Origin: Terriglobus tenax
Lineage (GTDB): Bacteria > Acidobacteriota > Terriglobia > Terriglobales > Acidobacteriaceae
Length of the DNA: 64,000 nucleotides
Assembly (NCBI RefSeq): GCF_025685395.1
Contig: NZ_JAGSYA010000004.1
Location: forward strand, 310,001 to 374,000
Direction: 5' to 3'
How positions within the stretch are numbered: position 1 is the stretch's first letter; every line of letters begins with the position of its first letter. Positions 9,822-18,835 of the stretch are shown piece by piece. The position numbers and the translations under genes were made by a program. The notes under the pieces were generated by a model. It had not been told where the DNA came from. It did not search any database and was given only the letters and a program-made list of their open reading frames with translations.

Positions 9822-9864
9822 GTAGGTTCCTTGCCGGTTATTCAGGGAACCAGCAAAGATTGCG

Positions 9865-11280
9865 TTATTTCCAGCCTCCGCCCAGTGCGGCGTAGAGCTG
9901 TACCAGGGTGAGTGCCTCGTTCTGCTGTGCGGTCACCAGGTTCAGCTGTGAGCTGTAGAGGTTGGCGTCGTTGGTCAGTACCTCGAGATAACCTGCGGCT
10001 CCACCCTGGTAGCGCATCCGTGCGAGACGGACAGCATCCTGAGCGGAGGCGACCAGCTTCTGCTGCTGCTCACGGCTTGCGCGGGTCTTATTCATCGCAA
10101 TCAGCGCATTGGAGACATCACGCAGAGCCCCGGCAATGGACTTCTGGTAGCTGATCACCAGCTCTTCCTGCTGCTGCTTGGACAGCTGCAATTGCCCCTT
10201 CAGCTTGCCACCCATGAACAGGGGCTGCGTAAGCGTACCCATGCCATAGATGGTTTTGCTGTTGGTGCTGAAGATGCTGCCGAAGCTGTCACCGCCCACG
10301 CCGGCGCTTCCCGTAATGGAGAGCTGCGGGAAGAACTGCGCGCGTGCGATACCGATCTGGGCGTTGGCAGCAATCAACTGGGCTTCAGCCTGCTGAATAT
10401 CAGGGCGGCGCTCCAGCAGCTGCGATGGTACGCCCACGGGAGTATCCTGCGGCACGGGCGCCAACACGTTGTCAGCGTGACGTGCGATCGGACCGGGGTT
10501 ACGTCCCAGCAGGATGCTGATGGCATTCTCCTGCTGCTCAATCTGCTGCTCCAGCAAAGGAATCTGCGCAGTCGCGGTGTAGAGCAACTGCTCCGCCTGG
10601 CGCTGGTCTGACAACGGAGCCGAGCCGCCCTGTGTCAGGCGCTCAGTCAGCTTCAGCGAATCTTCCCGCGTCTTCACCGTCTGCTTTGTAATTTCCAGCT
10701 GACGATCATAGGCACGCAGCTGGAGATACGCTCCCGAGATCTGCTGCACCAGTGTGACGCGCACAGCACGCTCCGCCCACTGCTGGCCCAGGAGCTGTGC
10801 ACGCTGCACTTCAGTTTGCTTACGATAGAGCCCCCAGAAATCGGGAGTCCAGGTCGCGCCCAGATTGAAGCCGCCAAAAGATAGCGGGCTGGTAATGTCT
10901 CCGAAGGAAGACGGGATATCGGCTCCAATAGCGGAGCCTCCAGCCGTGACCTGCGGAAACTGGCCTGCGCGGGTAATTTTTACCTGCGACTGCTGTTCAA
11001 GAATGCGTTGCGCCGCGATGCGAACATCGAAACTGTTGCCCAGCGCTTCCTTGATCAGGGCCTGGAGTTCAGGCTCCTGAAAGACCTCTGACCAGGTCTT
11101 GTCGCCAATTGAGGCCTGGGCGTTGGTGGCTATCTGCGCTTCGTCGGCACCGCGAAATGCTTCCGGCGCCTGATATGCAGGACGCTTGTACTTTGGTCCA
11201 ACGTTGCAGCCGGCCAGCAGGGCCATCGTAATGGCTCCTGCTGCCAGCTGGAACGTTACCTTCTGACGGGTGGATTTCAT
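9865..11280 (-). CDS. RND efflux outer-membrane lipoprotein (NodT/OprM family)
   Basis: 471 residues from ATG 11280, which overlaps the pump gene stop (ATGA at 11277-11280). Longer upstream in-frame sequence is a shadow of the pump gene. The N-terminus is a lipoprotein signal with lipobox LLAGC near residues 21-25, followed by NVGPKYKRP, the usual opening of NodT-type channels. Two outer-membrane-efflux repeats follow, with WTPDFWGLYRKQTEVQRAQ in the first and the family motif LLERRPDIQQAEAQL near the middle. It should form the trimeric exit duct of the tripartite pump encoded by the same operon. Confidence 0.92.
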   Translation of the reverse strand: MKSTRQKVTFQLAAGAITMALLAGCNVGPKYKRPAYQAPEAFRGADEAQIATNAQASIGDKTWSEVFQEPELQALIKEALGNSFDVRIAAQRILEQQSQVKITRAGQFPQVTAGGSAIGADIPSSFGDITSPLSFGGFNLGATWTPDFWGLYRKQTEVQRAQLLGQQWAERAVRVTLVQQISGAYLQLRAYDRQLEITKQTVKTREDSLKLTERLTQGGSAPLSDQRQAEQLLYTATAQIPLLEQQIEQQENAISILLGRNPGPIARHADNVLAPVPQDTPVGVPSQLLERRPDIQQAEAQLIAANAQIGIARAQFFPQLSITGSAGVGGDSFGSIFSTNSKTIYGMGTLTQPLFMGGKLKGQLQLSKQQQEELVISYQKSIAGALRDVSNALIAMNKTRASREQQQKLVASAQDAVRLARMRYQGGAAGYLEVLTNDANLYSSQLNLVTAQQNEALTLVQLYAALGGGWK

Positions 11281-14200
11281 GCGTGCCCTCCATCGGCCTG
11301 AAGGCCCGGTTGTGTGGGGCCATCCGAATCGTGCGGATCGTCCGCCGGATGCGTGCTGTCCATGGTCGTATCCTTCTTGCCCTTGAGGAAACGGAGCGAG
11401 AGGTATTCGACCACACTGAAGGTTGTCGGAATCATAAGAACGCCGATGATGGTGGACAGAACCGTTCCGCCAATCACGACCGTACCCAGGATCTTTCGTG
11501 AAGATGCGCCCGATCCGGTTGCAACCCACAGCGGGAGGCATCCGAAGACGAAGGCAAGTGCCGTCATCACAATGGGGCGGAAACGCAGACGTGCCGCGTT
11601 CAATGCTGCTTCTGAGATGCTCTGCCCCTTCTCGTAGTTCAGTTTTGCGAACTCGACGATCAGGATGGCGTTCTTTGCTGAAAGACCGATCAGCATGATC
11701 AGACCAATCGTGGCAAAGATGTCATTCTCAAACGCGCGCATATTCAACGCAAGATACGCTCCCAGAATTGCGACCGGCGTACTGAGCAGAACACTGAAAG
11801 GAAGCGTCCAGCTTTCATACAGAGCCGCAAGGATAAGGAAGACGAACAGGATGGACAGAGCAAAGACGGCCCATGAAGGTACGCCCTGTTCTGCCTGACG
11901 CTCCTGGAAGGTCATGCCCTGGTAGTCGTAGCCCATGCCTTCGGGCATCGATTCCTTGAAGGCCTCTTCCAGTGCCTTACGCACCTGCCCCGAGCTGTAG
12001 CCCGGCTTACCGGCAACGTTCAACTGCGCCGCACCATACTCATTGAAGCGAAGGATGAACTCAGGACCGGTGATCTGCTTGGTTTTCACCAGAGAAGACA
12101 GCGGTACCTGGCTGCCATTTGCACTGCGGACATAAAACTGATCGATGTTCTGGATCTTCGTACGCGACTCGCCTTCGGCTTCCACATAAGTCTGCCACTG
12201 GCGGCCGAAACGGTTGAAGTAGTTCACCAGGTATCCCCCCATGAAAGTCTGCAGGGTGGAATAAACATCGGCCAGGTTGACCTGCTGCTGCAATACGCGT
12301 TCACGGTCCACATCGACATAGAGCTGCGGCACTGCCGGCAGATACGACGGAATAACCGCCGCAATCTCAGGACGCTTTTGCGCTGCCGCCAGGAAGGCTC
12401 CAAGGTTCTTTGTCAGGAACATGGGATCGTCCCTGCCGGAGCGGTCCTGCAGAATCATCGTCACACCGCCCGAGGTACCGATACCCGGAATCGCTGGCGG
12501 CGGGAAAGCAAAGGCAATGCCGTCGTTCAGGCCACCAATTGACTTCTGAATATTGGCCTGGATGCCGGCCACCTGCTCTTCCGCAGACTTACGCTCTTCC
12601 CACGGCTTCAACGAAACGAAGAAGAAGGCCGTGTTGGTGCTCTGCGTCTGCGTCAGCAGGCTGAAGCCGTTGACGCTGATGACGCCCTTGATCCCTGGGA
12701 TCTTCATCAGCGAGTCGGTGATCTGCTGGGCTGCCTGGTCCGTACGCTGCAGAGAGGATGCGTCCGGAAGCTGAAGGGCCATGAAGAGGTAGCCCTGGTC
12801 TTCTTCCGGAATGAATCCGCTGGGCAGACGCGCCCCAAGCAGAATGGCTCCGCCGGCGACAACCGCCAGCAGGATCATCGTGAAGGCCGACTTATGCAAC
12901 AGCAGGCCCGAGGTGGAGACGTAGGTATCTGTTGTGCGTCCGAAGATACGGTTGAAGCCATTGAAGAACCGCTGCAGCGGACCGGGCTTCCCTTCCTTCT
13001 TCGGCTTCAGCAATAGGGCCGCCAGAGCGGGGCTGAGCGTCAGCGCGTTGAACGCGGAGATAAGCACCGAGATGGCGATCGTGATGGCAAACTGCTGGTA
13101 AAGGCGTCCCGTAATACCCGGAATTGCCGCCGTCGGAATGAACACCGCCGCAAGAATCAGCGCGATGGCCACTACCGGCCCCGACACCTCTTCCATGGCC
13201 TTGTAGGTCGCGTCGCGTGGCGACAGCCCCTGCTCGATCAAGTGCTCGACCGCTTCCACCACGATGATGGCGTCGTCGACGACCAGTCCGATGGCAAGCA
13301 CCAGACCGAAGAGTGACAACGTATTGATGGAGAAGCCCAGCAGCGGGAAGATGATGAACGTACCAATCAAAGATACCGGCACGGCCATCAATGGAATCAG
13401 GGTAGCGCGCCATCCCTGAAGGAAAATATAGGTAACGATGATGACGAGGATCAGAGCTTCCACAAGGGTCTCAGTGATCTCTCGAATACCCGCGGTCACG
13501 GCCAGGGTCGTGTCCAGCGGAACATCGTAGGTGAGTCCCTGCGGGAAGTTCTTCGCCAGCTCATCCATGCGCTTGCGAACGCCAGCGGCTACCTGCACCG
13601 CGTTCGATCCGGGAAGCTGGTAGATCGCCATCGCACCCGAAGGCGCGTTGTTGTAACGGGCCGTCAGGTTGTAGATCTGCGTACCAAGCTCAATGCGGGC
13701 GACGTCCTTCATGTGAAGGATAGAGCCGTCAGCATTAGCCCGGACAACGATGTTGCCGAACTCTTCTGAGGTCGTCAGACGACCCTGGGAGCGAACGGTG
13801 TAGGTGAACATCTGTCCATTCGGAACCGGTTCGCCACCGATCTGGCCAGCCGGGTGCACGTTGTTCTGCGTCTGCAGAGCGCTGATCACCTCCGGAACGG
13901 TCACGCCGAGCTTGGCGAGCTGGTCCGGACGGACCCAGATGCGCATGGCATACTGTCCGCCGAAGATCTGCACGCGCGAAACCCCCGGAACACGGGAAAT
14001 TTCGTCCTGCAGGTTGATGATGCCGTAGTTAGTCAGGAACTGGGCATCATAGTGCTTGTCTGGCGAGTTGAGACTGACCAGCATCAGCGGCGAGGTCAGC
14101 GCCTTCTGCACGATAACACCCGAGGTATTCACCTCGGAGGGTAGCTGCGACTGTGCCTGCGAAACGCGAAGCTGGGAAAGGATCTGGTCGGTGTCTGCGT

Positions 14201-14495
14201 TCGTCTTGACGTCGAAGTCAACGTAGAGCGAGCTCTGTCCATTGTTCGCATTCACCGAGTACATGTAGATCATGTTGTCGACGCCGTTCATCTGCTGCTC
14301 CAGCGGCGTAGCCACTGCCTGCTGCAGAGTCTTTGCGTCGGCTCCAGGATAGGTCGCCTGGACCAGGATTTCGGGTGGAACGATGTTCGGATACTGCGAC
14401 GTAGGCAGCGTGAACATCGATACCAGGCCGATCACCACGGTAATGATCGCGATCACAATGGCCACAATGGGCCGTCGGATAAAGAACTTTGACAC
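11277..14495 (-). CDS. RND multidrug efflux permease (HAE1/AcrB family)
   Basis: 1072 residues, a normal length for AcrB/MexB pumps. It starts with MSKFFIRRPIVAIVIAIIT (first helix). It has the paired aspartates in the fourth helix (LAIGLVVDDAIIVVEA, near residue 405) that carry proton transport, GFIPEEDQGYLF at the start of the second repeat, and a closing helix region with FGCLPLWVATGSGA. Substrates are pumped from the periplasm or inner membrane to the outside. The gene lies 3 bases after the adaptor gene and overlaps the channel gene. The C-terminal tail after residue ~1045 is polar and variable. The drug range cannot be read from sequence. Confidence 0.95.
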   Translation of the reverse strand: MSKFFIRRPIVAIVIAIITVVIGLVSMFTLPTSQYPNIVPPEILVQATYPGADAKTLQQAVATPLEQQMNGVDNMIYMYSVNANNGQSSLYVDFDVKTNADTDQILSQLRVSQAQSQLPSEVNTSGVIVQKALTSPLMLVSLNSPDKHYDAQFLTNYGIINLQDEISRVPGVSRVQIFGGQYAMRIWVRPDQLAKLGVTVPEVISALQTQNNVHPAGQIGGEPVPNGQMFTYTVRSQGRLTTSEEFGNIVVRANADGSILHMKDVARIELGTQIYNLTARYNNAPSGAMAIYQLPGSNAVQVAAGVRKRMDELAKNFPQGLTYDVPLDTTLAVTAGIREITETLVEALILVIIVTYIFLQGWRATLIPLMAVPVSLIGTFIIFPLLGFSINTLSLFGLVLAIGLVVDDAIIVVEAVEHLIEQGLSPRDATYKAMEEVSGPVVAIALILAAVFIPTAAIPGITGRLYQQFAITIAISVLISAFNALTLSPALAALLLKPKKEGKPGPLQRFFNGFNRIFGRTTDTYVSTSGLLLHKSAFTMILLAVVAGGAILLGARLPSGFIPEEDQGYLFMALQLPDASSLQRTDQAAQQITDSLMKIPGIKGVISVNGFSLLTQTQSTNTAFFFVSLKPWEERKSAEEQVAGIQANIQKSIGGLNDGIAFAFPPPAIPGIGTSGGVTMILQDRSGRDDPMFLTKNLGAFLAAAQKRPEIAAVIPSYLPAVPQLYVDVDRERVLQQQVNLADVYSTLQTFMGGYLVNYFNRFGRQWQTYVEAEGESRTKIQNIDQFYVRSANGSQVPLSSLVKTKQITGPEFILRFNEYGAAQLNVAGKPGYSSGQVRKALEEAFKESMPEGMGYDYQGMTFQERQAEQGVPSWAVFALSILFVFLILAALYESWTLPFSVLLSTPVAILGAYLALNMRAFENDIFATIGLIMLIGLSAKNAILIVEFAKLNYEKGQSISEAALNAARLRFRPIVMTALAFVFGCLPLWVATGSGASSRKILGTVVIGGTVLSTIIGVLMIPTTFSVVEYLSLRFLKGKKDTTMDSTHPADDPHDSDGPTQPGLQADGGHA

Positions 14496-14498
14496 GGT

Positions 14499-15683
14499 TT
14501 ACCTCCCGGCCGGCTGTGTGGATGCGGTTGGCTGGAAGTCGGTTACCTTGGCGGCAACCGGAGCGCCTTCACGCAGCTTCTGCAGGTTGTCGGTAATGAC
14601 CTTGGCTCCGGCGGGAACGCCACTTTCGATCACCCAGTTGTTGCCGTACTGCGGTCCCAGCTTGACATTGGAAACGTGAACCTTGCCATCCTCACCTGCC
14701 AGATAGACCTGCTGCGTGCCCTGTAGTTCGGCCACAGCCGACTGCGGAACCACGATCGCGTTGTGGCGAACCTGGGTCTCTGCGTGGATGCGGCCGAACT
14801 GGCCCGGACGCAAAATATTACCAGGGTTGGCAAACGCCGCGGCCACGCGGATTGCACCGGTCTGGGCGTTCATCTGGCGGTCTACAAAGACGATGTGTCC
14901 CTTCTGCGTGTAGGTCTCTCCATTGGAGAGCACCAGCGTCAGGGGAATCTTTGAAGCGCCGCTCAGCAGATCGCTGTTGCCAGTCGCACTGTGATGCGTC
15001 AGCGCCAGGTACTCGGCATCGCTCACCGAGAAGTAGACCTTCACTGGGTTCAACTGCGAGACCGACGTGAGCACCGACTGCGGGCTGACCAGGTTGCCTA
15101 CCTGCGTGGCGGCCTGACCGGCAACACCGGAGATAAGCGAACGCACCTGCGTCCAGCCAAGATTCAGTTTGGCATTCTCAACGCTGGCCTCTGCCGTCTT
15201 CACGGCGGCTTCTGCCTGAGCCAACTGCTGCAGCTCGTTGTCGAGCTGGCTCTGGGCAATAGCCTTGGCCTCAGCCAGTGGCGTGTCGCGCTTCACGTTG
15301 ATCTGGGCCAGTTGCATCTGGGCCTTGGCCTGTCCAAGCTGTCCCTCGGCCTGGTCGAGCGAGGCCTGGAACTGCCGCGGATCGATCTCAAACAGCACCT
15401 GTCCCTTGGCAACCTCAGAACCTTCGCGGTAATTCTGGCGGATAAGGTAACCGCTGACCTGGGGCTGGATCTGTGCATTGACATAGCCATCCAGGGTACC
15501 GACCCACTCGCCCGTCAAAGGCACGTCGGTTCCGCGGGCAACAATGGCCGAGACCGGCATCGGTCCCATGGGAGCTCCCGTAGCCTGGGTGGATTTTTCA
15601 CAGCCGGCGAGCCAAAACGTGCCAAATGCAGCAAATACCGGAAGCGACGCCCGCTGAATCCGTCTTTTGTTGAGGTTCATCAT
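14499..15683 (-). CDS. RND efflux periplasmic adaptor (AcrA/MexA family lipoprotein)
   Basis: 394 residues. It begins with a lipoprotein signal whose cysteine lies in FWLAGCEKS (residue ~28). The membrane-fusion fold follows: biotinyl-lipoyl-like halves around YVNAQIQPQVSGYL and QVLFEIDPRQF, a coiled-coil hairpin at about residues 110-175, and a beta-barrel with VYFSVSDAEYL. It bridges pump and channel in the periplasm. Two ATGs stand in tandem (15683 and 15680); either fits AAGGTGAAGG upstream. It is first in the operon and divergent from the TetR gene, 85 bases away. Confidence 0.93.
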   Translation of the reverse strand: MMNLNKRRIQRASLPVFAAFGTFWLAGCEKSTQATGAPMGPMPVSAIVARGTDVPLTGEWVGTLDGYVNAQIQPQVSGYLIRQNYREGSEVAKGQVLFEIDPRQFQASLDQAEGQLGQAKAQMQLAQINVKRDTPLAEAKAIAQSQLDNELQQLAQAEAAVKTAEASVENAKLNLGWTQVRSLISGVAGQAATQVGNLVSPQSVLTSVSQLNPVKVYFSVSDAEYLALTHHSATGNSDLLSGASKIPLTLVLSNGETYTQKGHIVFVDRQMNAQTGAIRVAAAFANPGNILRPGQFGRIHAETQVRHNAIVVPQSAVAELQGTQQVYLAGEDGKVHVSNVKLGPQYGNNWVIESGVPAGAKVITDNLQKLREGAPVAAKVTDFQPTASTQPAGR

Positions 15684-15725
15684 TTACCTTCACCTTCTGG
15701 AGGGGTTCTTAGTACCAGGTCTGCC

Positions 15726-15745
15726 GATACATACATGCGTGTATC
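15726..15745. promoter_or_regulatory. Candidate TetR operator between efflux operon and regulator
   Basis: GATACA (15726-15731) and TGTATC (15740-15745) are perfect arms around 8 bases. A second nested pairing ATACA/TGTAT lies within the same site. It sits in the 85-base divergent gap, 42 bases upstream of the adaptor start and 23 bases before the TetR start. AcrR-type repressors bind similar AT-rich palindromes containing TACAT. The binding protein is inferred from position. Confidence 0.55.
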
Positions 15746-15768
15746 ATTTGATAGATTTCGTAGCTGCC

Positions 15769-16383
15769 ATGAAAGATTCAGGAAATCATCGCTCCGACCG
15801 AATCCCTGCTCCCAAGCAGGCACGTGCCTTCAAAACAAGGGCGGAGTTGTTACAGGCAGCACGTACAGTGTTTGCAAAATCCGGCTTTGAGCATGCCCGG
15901 CTGGAGGATATTGCTCGCCTGGCGGGCAAAACCCGCGGCGCGATCTACGCGAATTTTAAGGACAAAGAGGACATCTTCTTCGCAATTTTTGAAGAAAGTC
16001 TCGAGGAAGACAGCAACCTGCTACGCGACACCCTCAAGCACTGTACCTCCATGATGGAGCGTCTGAAGGCTTTCAGCAAGCACCTGGCAGAGTGCGTCAA
16101 CGACCGTGAAGCAGCCCTGCTTCATATTGAGTTCAAAACATACGCCGTACGCCACCCGAAGCGGAAACGCCTTGCCGCCCTCCACTCCCGGATGATTGAG
16201 CAATATGTAGCACGCGAGGTCGCGGACTTTATCCCCCAGTTGCAAAACACCACCACCCGTAAGGTGATCTCCGGCCTGCTGGATGGGTTCGCATTGAACT
16301 ATCAGTTCGACACCAACCCGATCTCCCTGGTCATGCTTACGGAGATTATTTTCGTGTTGCTACAGCAGATTGTGTCTAGCTAA
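15769..16383 (+). CDS. TetR/AcrR-family transcriptional regulator of the efflux operon
   Basis: 204 residues from ATG 15769; the longer open frame upstream would run into the adaptor gene. The TetR N-terminal helix-turn-helix is clear: TRAELLQAARTVFAKSGF, then LEDIARLAGKTRGAIYANF with the recognition helix ending at about residue 60, and KDKEDIF after it. The C-terminal two thirds is all helical and variable, as expected for a ligand-binding domain. It is divergent from the RND operon and next to a palindrome, so the likely job is local repression released by a pump substrate. Confidence 0.9.
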   Translation: MKDSGNHRSDRIPAPKQARAFKTRAELLQAARTVFAKSGFEHARLEDIARLAGKTRGAIYANFKDKEDIFFAIFEESLEEDSNLLRDTLKHCTSMMERLKAFSKHLAECVNDREAALLHIEFKTYAVRHPKRKRLAALHSRMIEQYVAREVADFIPQLQNTTTRKVISGLLDGFALNYQFDTNPISLVMLTEIIFVLLQQIVSS

Positions 16384-16392
16384 ATTACCGAT

Positions 16393-17892
16393 CTAGGTGC
16401 CACAGAAAGTCTTACTGACATACTCTTCCGGACGCGCAGGCAGGGCGTACCGCTCCAGTCCTGCCCTTTCCTCGTAAGGATTCGCAAGCACTGCCAGGAG
16501 ATCTTCGAACGGCTGGAAGTCTTTGTCGTCTGTGGCCGAACGAAGTGCCGCCTCCACCAGGTGGTTGCGAGGAATGTAGACAGGATTCGTACGCCGCATG
16601 CGCGCAGCACGCTCCTCCGAAGGCATCTCTTCCTGCGCCAACCGTGCCCGCCACGCAACCTCCCAGGTATCGAAGGCTGCAGGATCCGCGAACATCTTTC
16701 GAACATCGTCGCCGGTGCCTGCAGCCGCAGAGCACAGCCCGCGGAAGGTCAGTGTGAAGTCGGCGCGGTTCTCCTCCATGCGATTCAGAAGATCTTCCAC
16801 CAGGGCTGTATCTCCCTCGCGTTCTGCTGCCAGGCCGATCTTCTTGCGCATACCTTCATTCAATGCAGCTTCAAACTGCACTCCAAACTGCTCAAGCGCC
16901 GCATAGGCCGAAGCCAGTCCTGCTTCATCGCCTCCTTCCTCTTCCATCAGAAGCGGCAGCAAGGTCTCTGCAAGACGCGCCAGGTTCCAGTGCATGGCAT
17001 GTGGCTGGTTGCTGTTCGAGTAACGACCCTGGTGATCAATGGAACTGAAGACAGTGCGCGAGTGATAAGCCTCTATAAAAGCGCATGGGCCGTAGTCAAT
17101 GGTCTCGCCTGAGATGGAGGTATTGTCCGTGTTCATCACGCCATGAATAAAACCAAGCTGCATCCACTGCGCCACCAGTCTTGCCTGTCGAGCGACCACG
17201 CCATCCAAAAACGCACGGTATCTGCGCTGCGCGTGTGCGGCCTCTGGATAATGGCGTGCAATGGCGTAATCGGCGAGTGTGCGAGTGCCCTCGACATCTC
17301 TCTGAGCAAAGAAGTACTGGAAAGTCCCCACGCGCAGATGGCTGGTCGCAACACGAGTCAGCACGGCTCCCGGCAGAACATTCTCGCGGAAAACTGCCTG
17401 CCCGGTTGCGACAGCGGCGAGCGAGCGCGTCGTAGGCACCCCCATGGTGGCCATGGCCTCGCTCACAATGTATTCCCGCAGGACGGGACCGAGCGCGGCG
17501 CGCCCGTCGCCGTTGCGCGAAAAAGGCGTGCGTCCTGATCCCTTAAGCTGAATGTCGTAACGGACGCCGTCAAGGCCGATCACCTCGCCCAGAAGATTCG
17601 CCCGGCCATCGCCTAACTGCCGGACAAAGTTCCCGAACTGGTGGCCGGCATATGCCATCGCCAGCGGTTCAGATCCCTCGCCAACGCGGCTGCCGGCAAG
17701 GATTGCCACACCTTCGGGACTCGCAAGCGCTTCGGCATCCAGGCCCAGCGCCGCGGCAAGCTGCACGTTCAGTTTGATGAGTGCCGGAGCGGGAGCGATA
17801 GAAGGCGCCACGCGAGCGTAAAACCTCTCGGGCAGGCGCGCATAACTGTTGTCGAATGGAAGACGGACCTTGCCCTGCTCAGAAACACTCAT
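16393..17892 (-). CDS. selO: SelO/YdiU protein adenylyltransferase (pseudokinase AMPylator)
   Basis: 499 residues, full length for the family. SelO transfers AMP from ATP to hydroxyl side chains of proteins and is linked to oxidative-stress responses. Visible family blocks are FYARVAP near the N-terminus, AMAYAGHQFGNFVRQLGDGRA (residues ~80-100), QLKGSGRTPFSRNGDGRA (~115-135), GVMNTDNTSISGETIDYGPCAF with the catalytic aspartate and metal ligands (~250-275), and RYSNSNQP. The C-terminus ends FCGT; a near-terminal cysteine is a known redox feature of the family. It converges on the TetR gene with only 9 bases between stops. Only its placement here is unexplained. Confidence 0.95.
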   Translation of the reverse strand: MSVSEQGKVRLPFDNSYARLPERFYARVAPSIAPAPALIKLNVQLAAALGLDAEALASPEGVAILAGSRVGEGSEPLAMAYAGHQFGNFVRQLGDGRANLLGEVIGLDGVRYDIQLKGSGRTPFSRNGDGRAALGPVLREYIVSEAMATMGVPTTRSLAAVATGQAVFRENVLPGAVLTRVATSHLRVGTFQYFFAQRDVEGTRTLADYAIARHYPEAAHAQRRYRAFLDGVVARQARLVAQWMQLGFIHGVMNTDNTSISGETIDYGPCAFIEAYHSRTVFSSIDHQGRYSNSNQPHAMHWNLARLAETLLPLLMEEEGGDEAGLASAYAALEQFGVQFEAALNEGMRKKIGLAAEREGDTALVEDLLNRMEENRADFTLTFRGLCSAAAGTGDDVRKMFADPAAFDTWEVAWRARLAQEEMPSEERAARMRRTNPVYIPRNHLVEAALRSATDDKDFQPFEDLLAVLANPYEERAGLERYALPARPEEYVSKTFCGT

Positions 17893-17930
17893 AGGACTAT
17901 TGTGCTTGATTCAGAGCAGCATGTGGTTCC

Positions 17931-18722
17931 CTACGGGCTAGGCTGCAGCAGGGCCTTTGCAATGGCATCTTCGGCAAGCGGCTTCATGCGTTGATAGCCG
18001 GCGTCCAACGGATGAACCCCGTCCCATGCCATGCCATCCTGCATGGCGCCGTCCGGCGTCGCCAGAACGCTGTAGTAGTCCACATACACAAGCTTCTTCG
18101 ATGTGGCGTAGCTCTTCAGCCACTGGTTCAGCGTACGAATAGACTCCGCGGGCTGAATATCAGGCCGCCAGCGGAATGCTTTTGCAGGAAGCACGCTGCA
18201 GATCACCGGCTGGATATGATTCGCCAGCGACAGCTCCACCATGGACTGAAGATTGTCCGTAATCATCTGCAGGGAGGATGGCCCCATATTGCCCGCGAGG
18301 TCATTAGTCCCGGCCAGTATCAGCACCACGGCAGGATGAAGGTCCAGCACGTCCTGGCGGAAACGCACCAGCATCTGCAGCGTCGTCTGCCCGGATATGC
18401 CGCGGTTGATGTAATTGGACTTATCCGGAAAAAAATGACTGCCATTGCGCTGTGTCATCCCCCAGCCTTCGGTCAGCGAATCCCCAAAGAAGACGATGCG
18501 GGGCTTAGATCTCTCCGGCGCGCCCAGTGCACGATTCGCCTCACGATACTTCTGCAATTGCGGAATGTCATTGGCAAGATCCTGCAGGCTCTTGCGCTGG
18601 ATCTCAGAGATCTCGCCTGTCGTCGGCTGCGTCATTGACGCACCCTGCTGCGCACGAAGGAGAGATCCGGTACCAGATGCCAGACAGAATACGAGAAGAA
18701 TGCGGCCCATGGATAAGGACAT
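17931..18722 (-). CDS. Secreted SGNH/GDSL-family hydrolase
   Basis: 263 residues with a hydrophobic N-terminal signal ending near LLRAQQ. The SGNH blocks are complete: Ser82 in FFGDSLTEGW (block I), Gly111 in NRGISGQTT (block II), Asn140 in LAGTNDLAG (block III), and Asp234/His237 in DGVHPLD (block V). Relatives are carbohydrate acetyl esterases or acylhydrolases. Next door and divergent lies a periplasmic glycosidase, with the palindrome at 18765-18780 in the shared gap. Deacylation of the sugar chain attacked by the glycosidase is a reasonable inference. Confidence 0.85.
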   Translation of the reverse strand: MSLSMGRILLVFCLASGTGSLLRAQQGASMTQPTTGEISEIQRKSLQDLANDIPQLQKYREANRALGAPERSKPRIVFFGDSLTEGWGMTQRNGSHFFPDKSNYINRGISGQTTLQMLVRFRQDVLDLHPAVVLILAGTNDLAGNMGPSSLQMITDNLQSMVELSLANHIQPVICSVLPAKAFRWRPDIQPAESIRTLNQWLKSYATSKKLVYVDYYSVLATPDGAMQDGMAWDGVHPLDAGYQRMKPLAEDAIAKALLQPSP

Positions 18723-18743
18723 AAAAGCAGGCTCCGAGGGAAA

Positions 18744-18771
18744 TTGACAGACGCTTTTGTATTAGTAGAAC
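18744..18771 (+). promoter_or_regulatory. Candidate sigma-70 promoter of the glycosidase gene
   Basis: TTGACA (18744-18749, consensus -35) is followed after 16 bases by TAGAAC (18766-18771, four of six matches to the -10 box). The -10 hexamer lies inside the palindrome at 18765-18780, which is the layout expected of a repressible promoter. Confidence 0.5.
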
Positions 18772-18780
18772 ATATTCTAC
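18765..18780. promoter_or_regulatory. Palindromic operator GTAGAA-N4-TTCTAC, site 1
   Basis: Perfect inverted repeat GTAGAA CATA TTCTAC in the 113-base gap between the SGNH hydrolase (minus) and the glycosidase (plus). The same 12 fixed bases with the same 4-base spacer occur at 39507-39522, and a degenerate copy lies at 30709-30724. It overlaps the candidate -10 box of the glycosidase gene, 55 bases before its start codon. Confidence 0.7.
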
Positions 18781-18835
18781 ACATTAGAACTTAGTGCGCT
18801 CACACTCCCAGCGCGCCGATTGGCAGGTCTCTCAA

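Larger units (their letters stand above)
9294..9864. other. Non-coding stretch between tRNA-Ser and efflux operon
   Basis: I see no convincing gene in these ~570 bases. The only open frames are short (under ~65 codons) and lack a ribosome site or family likeness. On the minus strand from about 9765 to 9625 there is a 40-codon open stretch ending LKDFASGNF. It reads like the tail of a protein and could be a gene remnant, but I cannot place it. The region contains two strong inverted repeats, listed separately, and may be a decayed insertion next to the tRNA. Confidence 0.5.

Noticed and set aside
11281-11541. N-terminal extension of the outer-membrane efflux gene
   Set aside because: It overlaps the pump gene in another frame and would bury the lipoprotein signal; ATG 11280 in the ATGA overlap is better.
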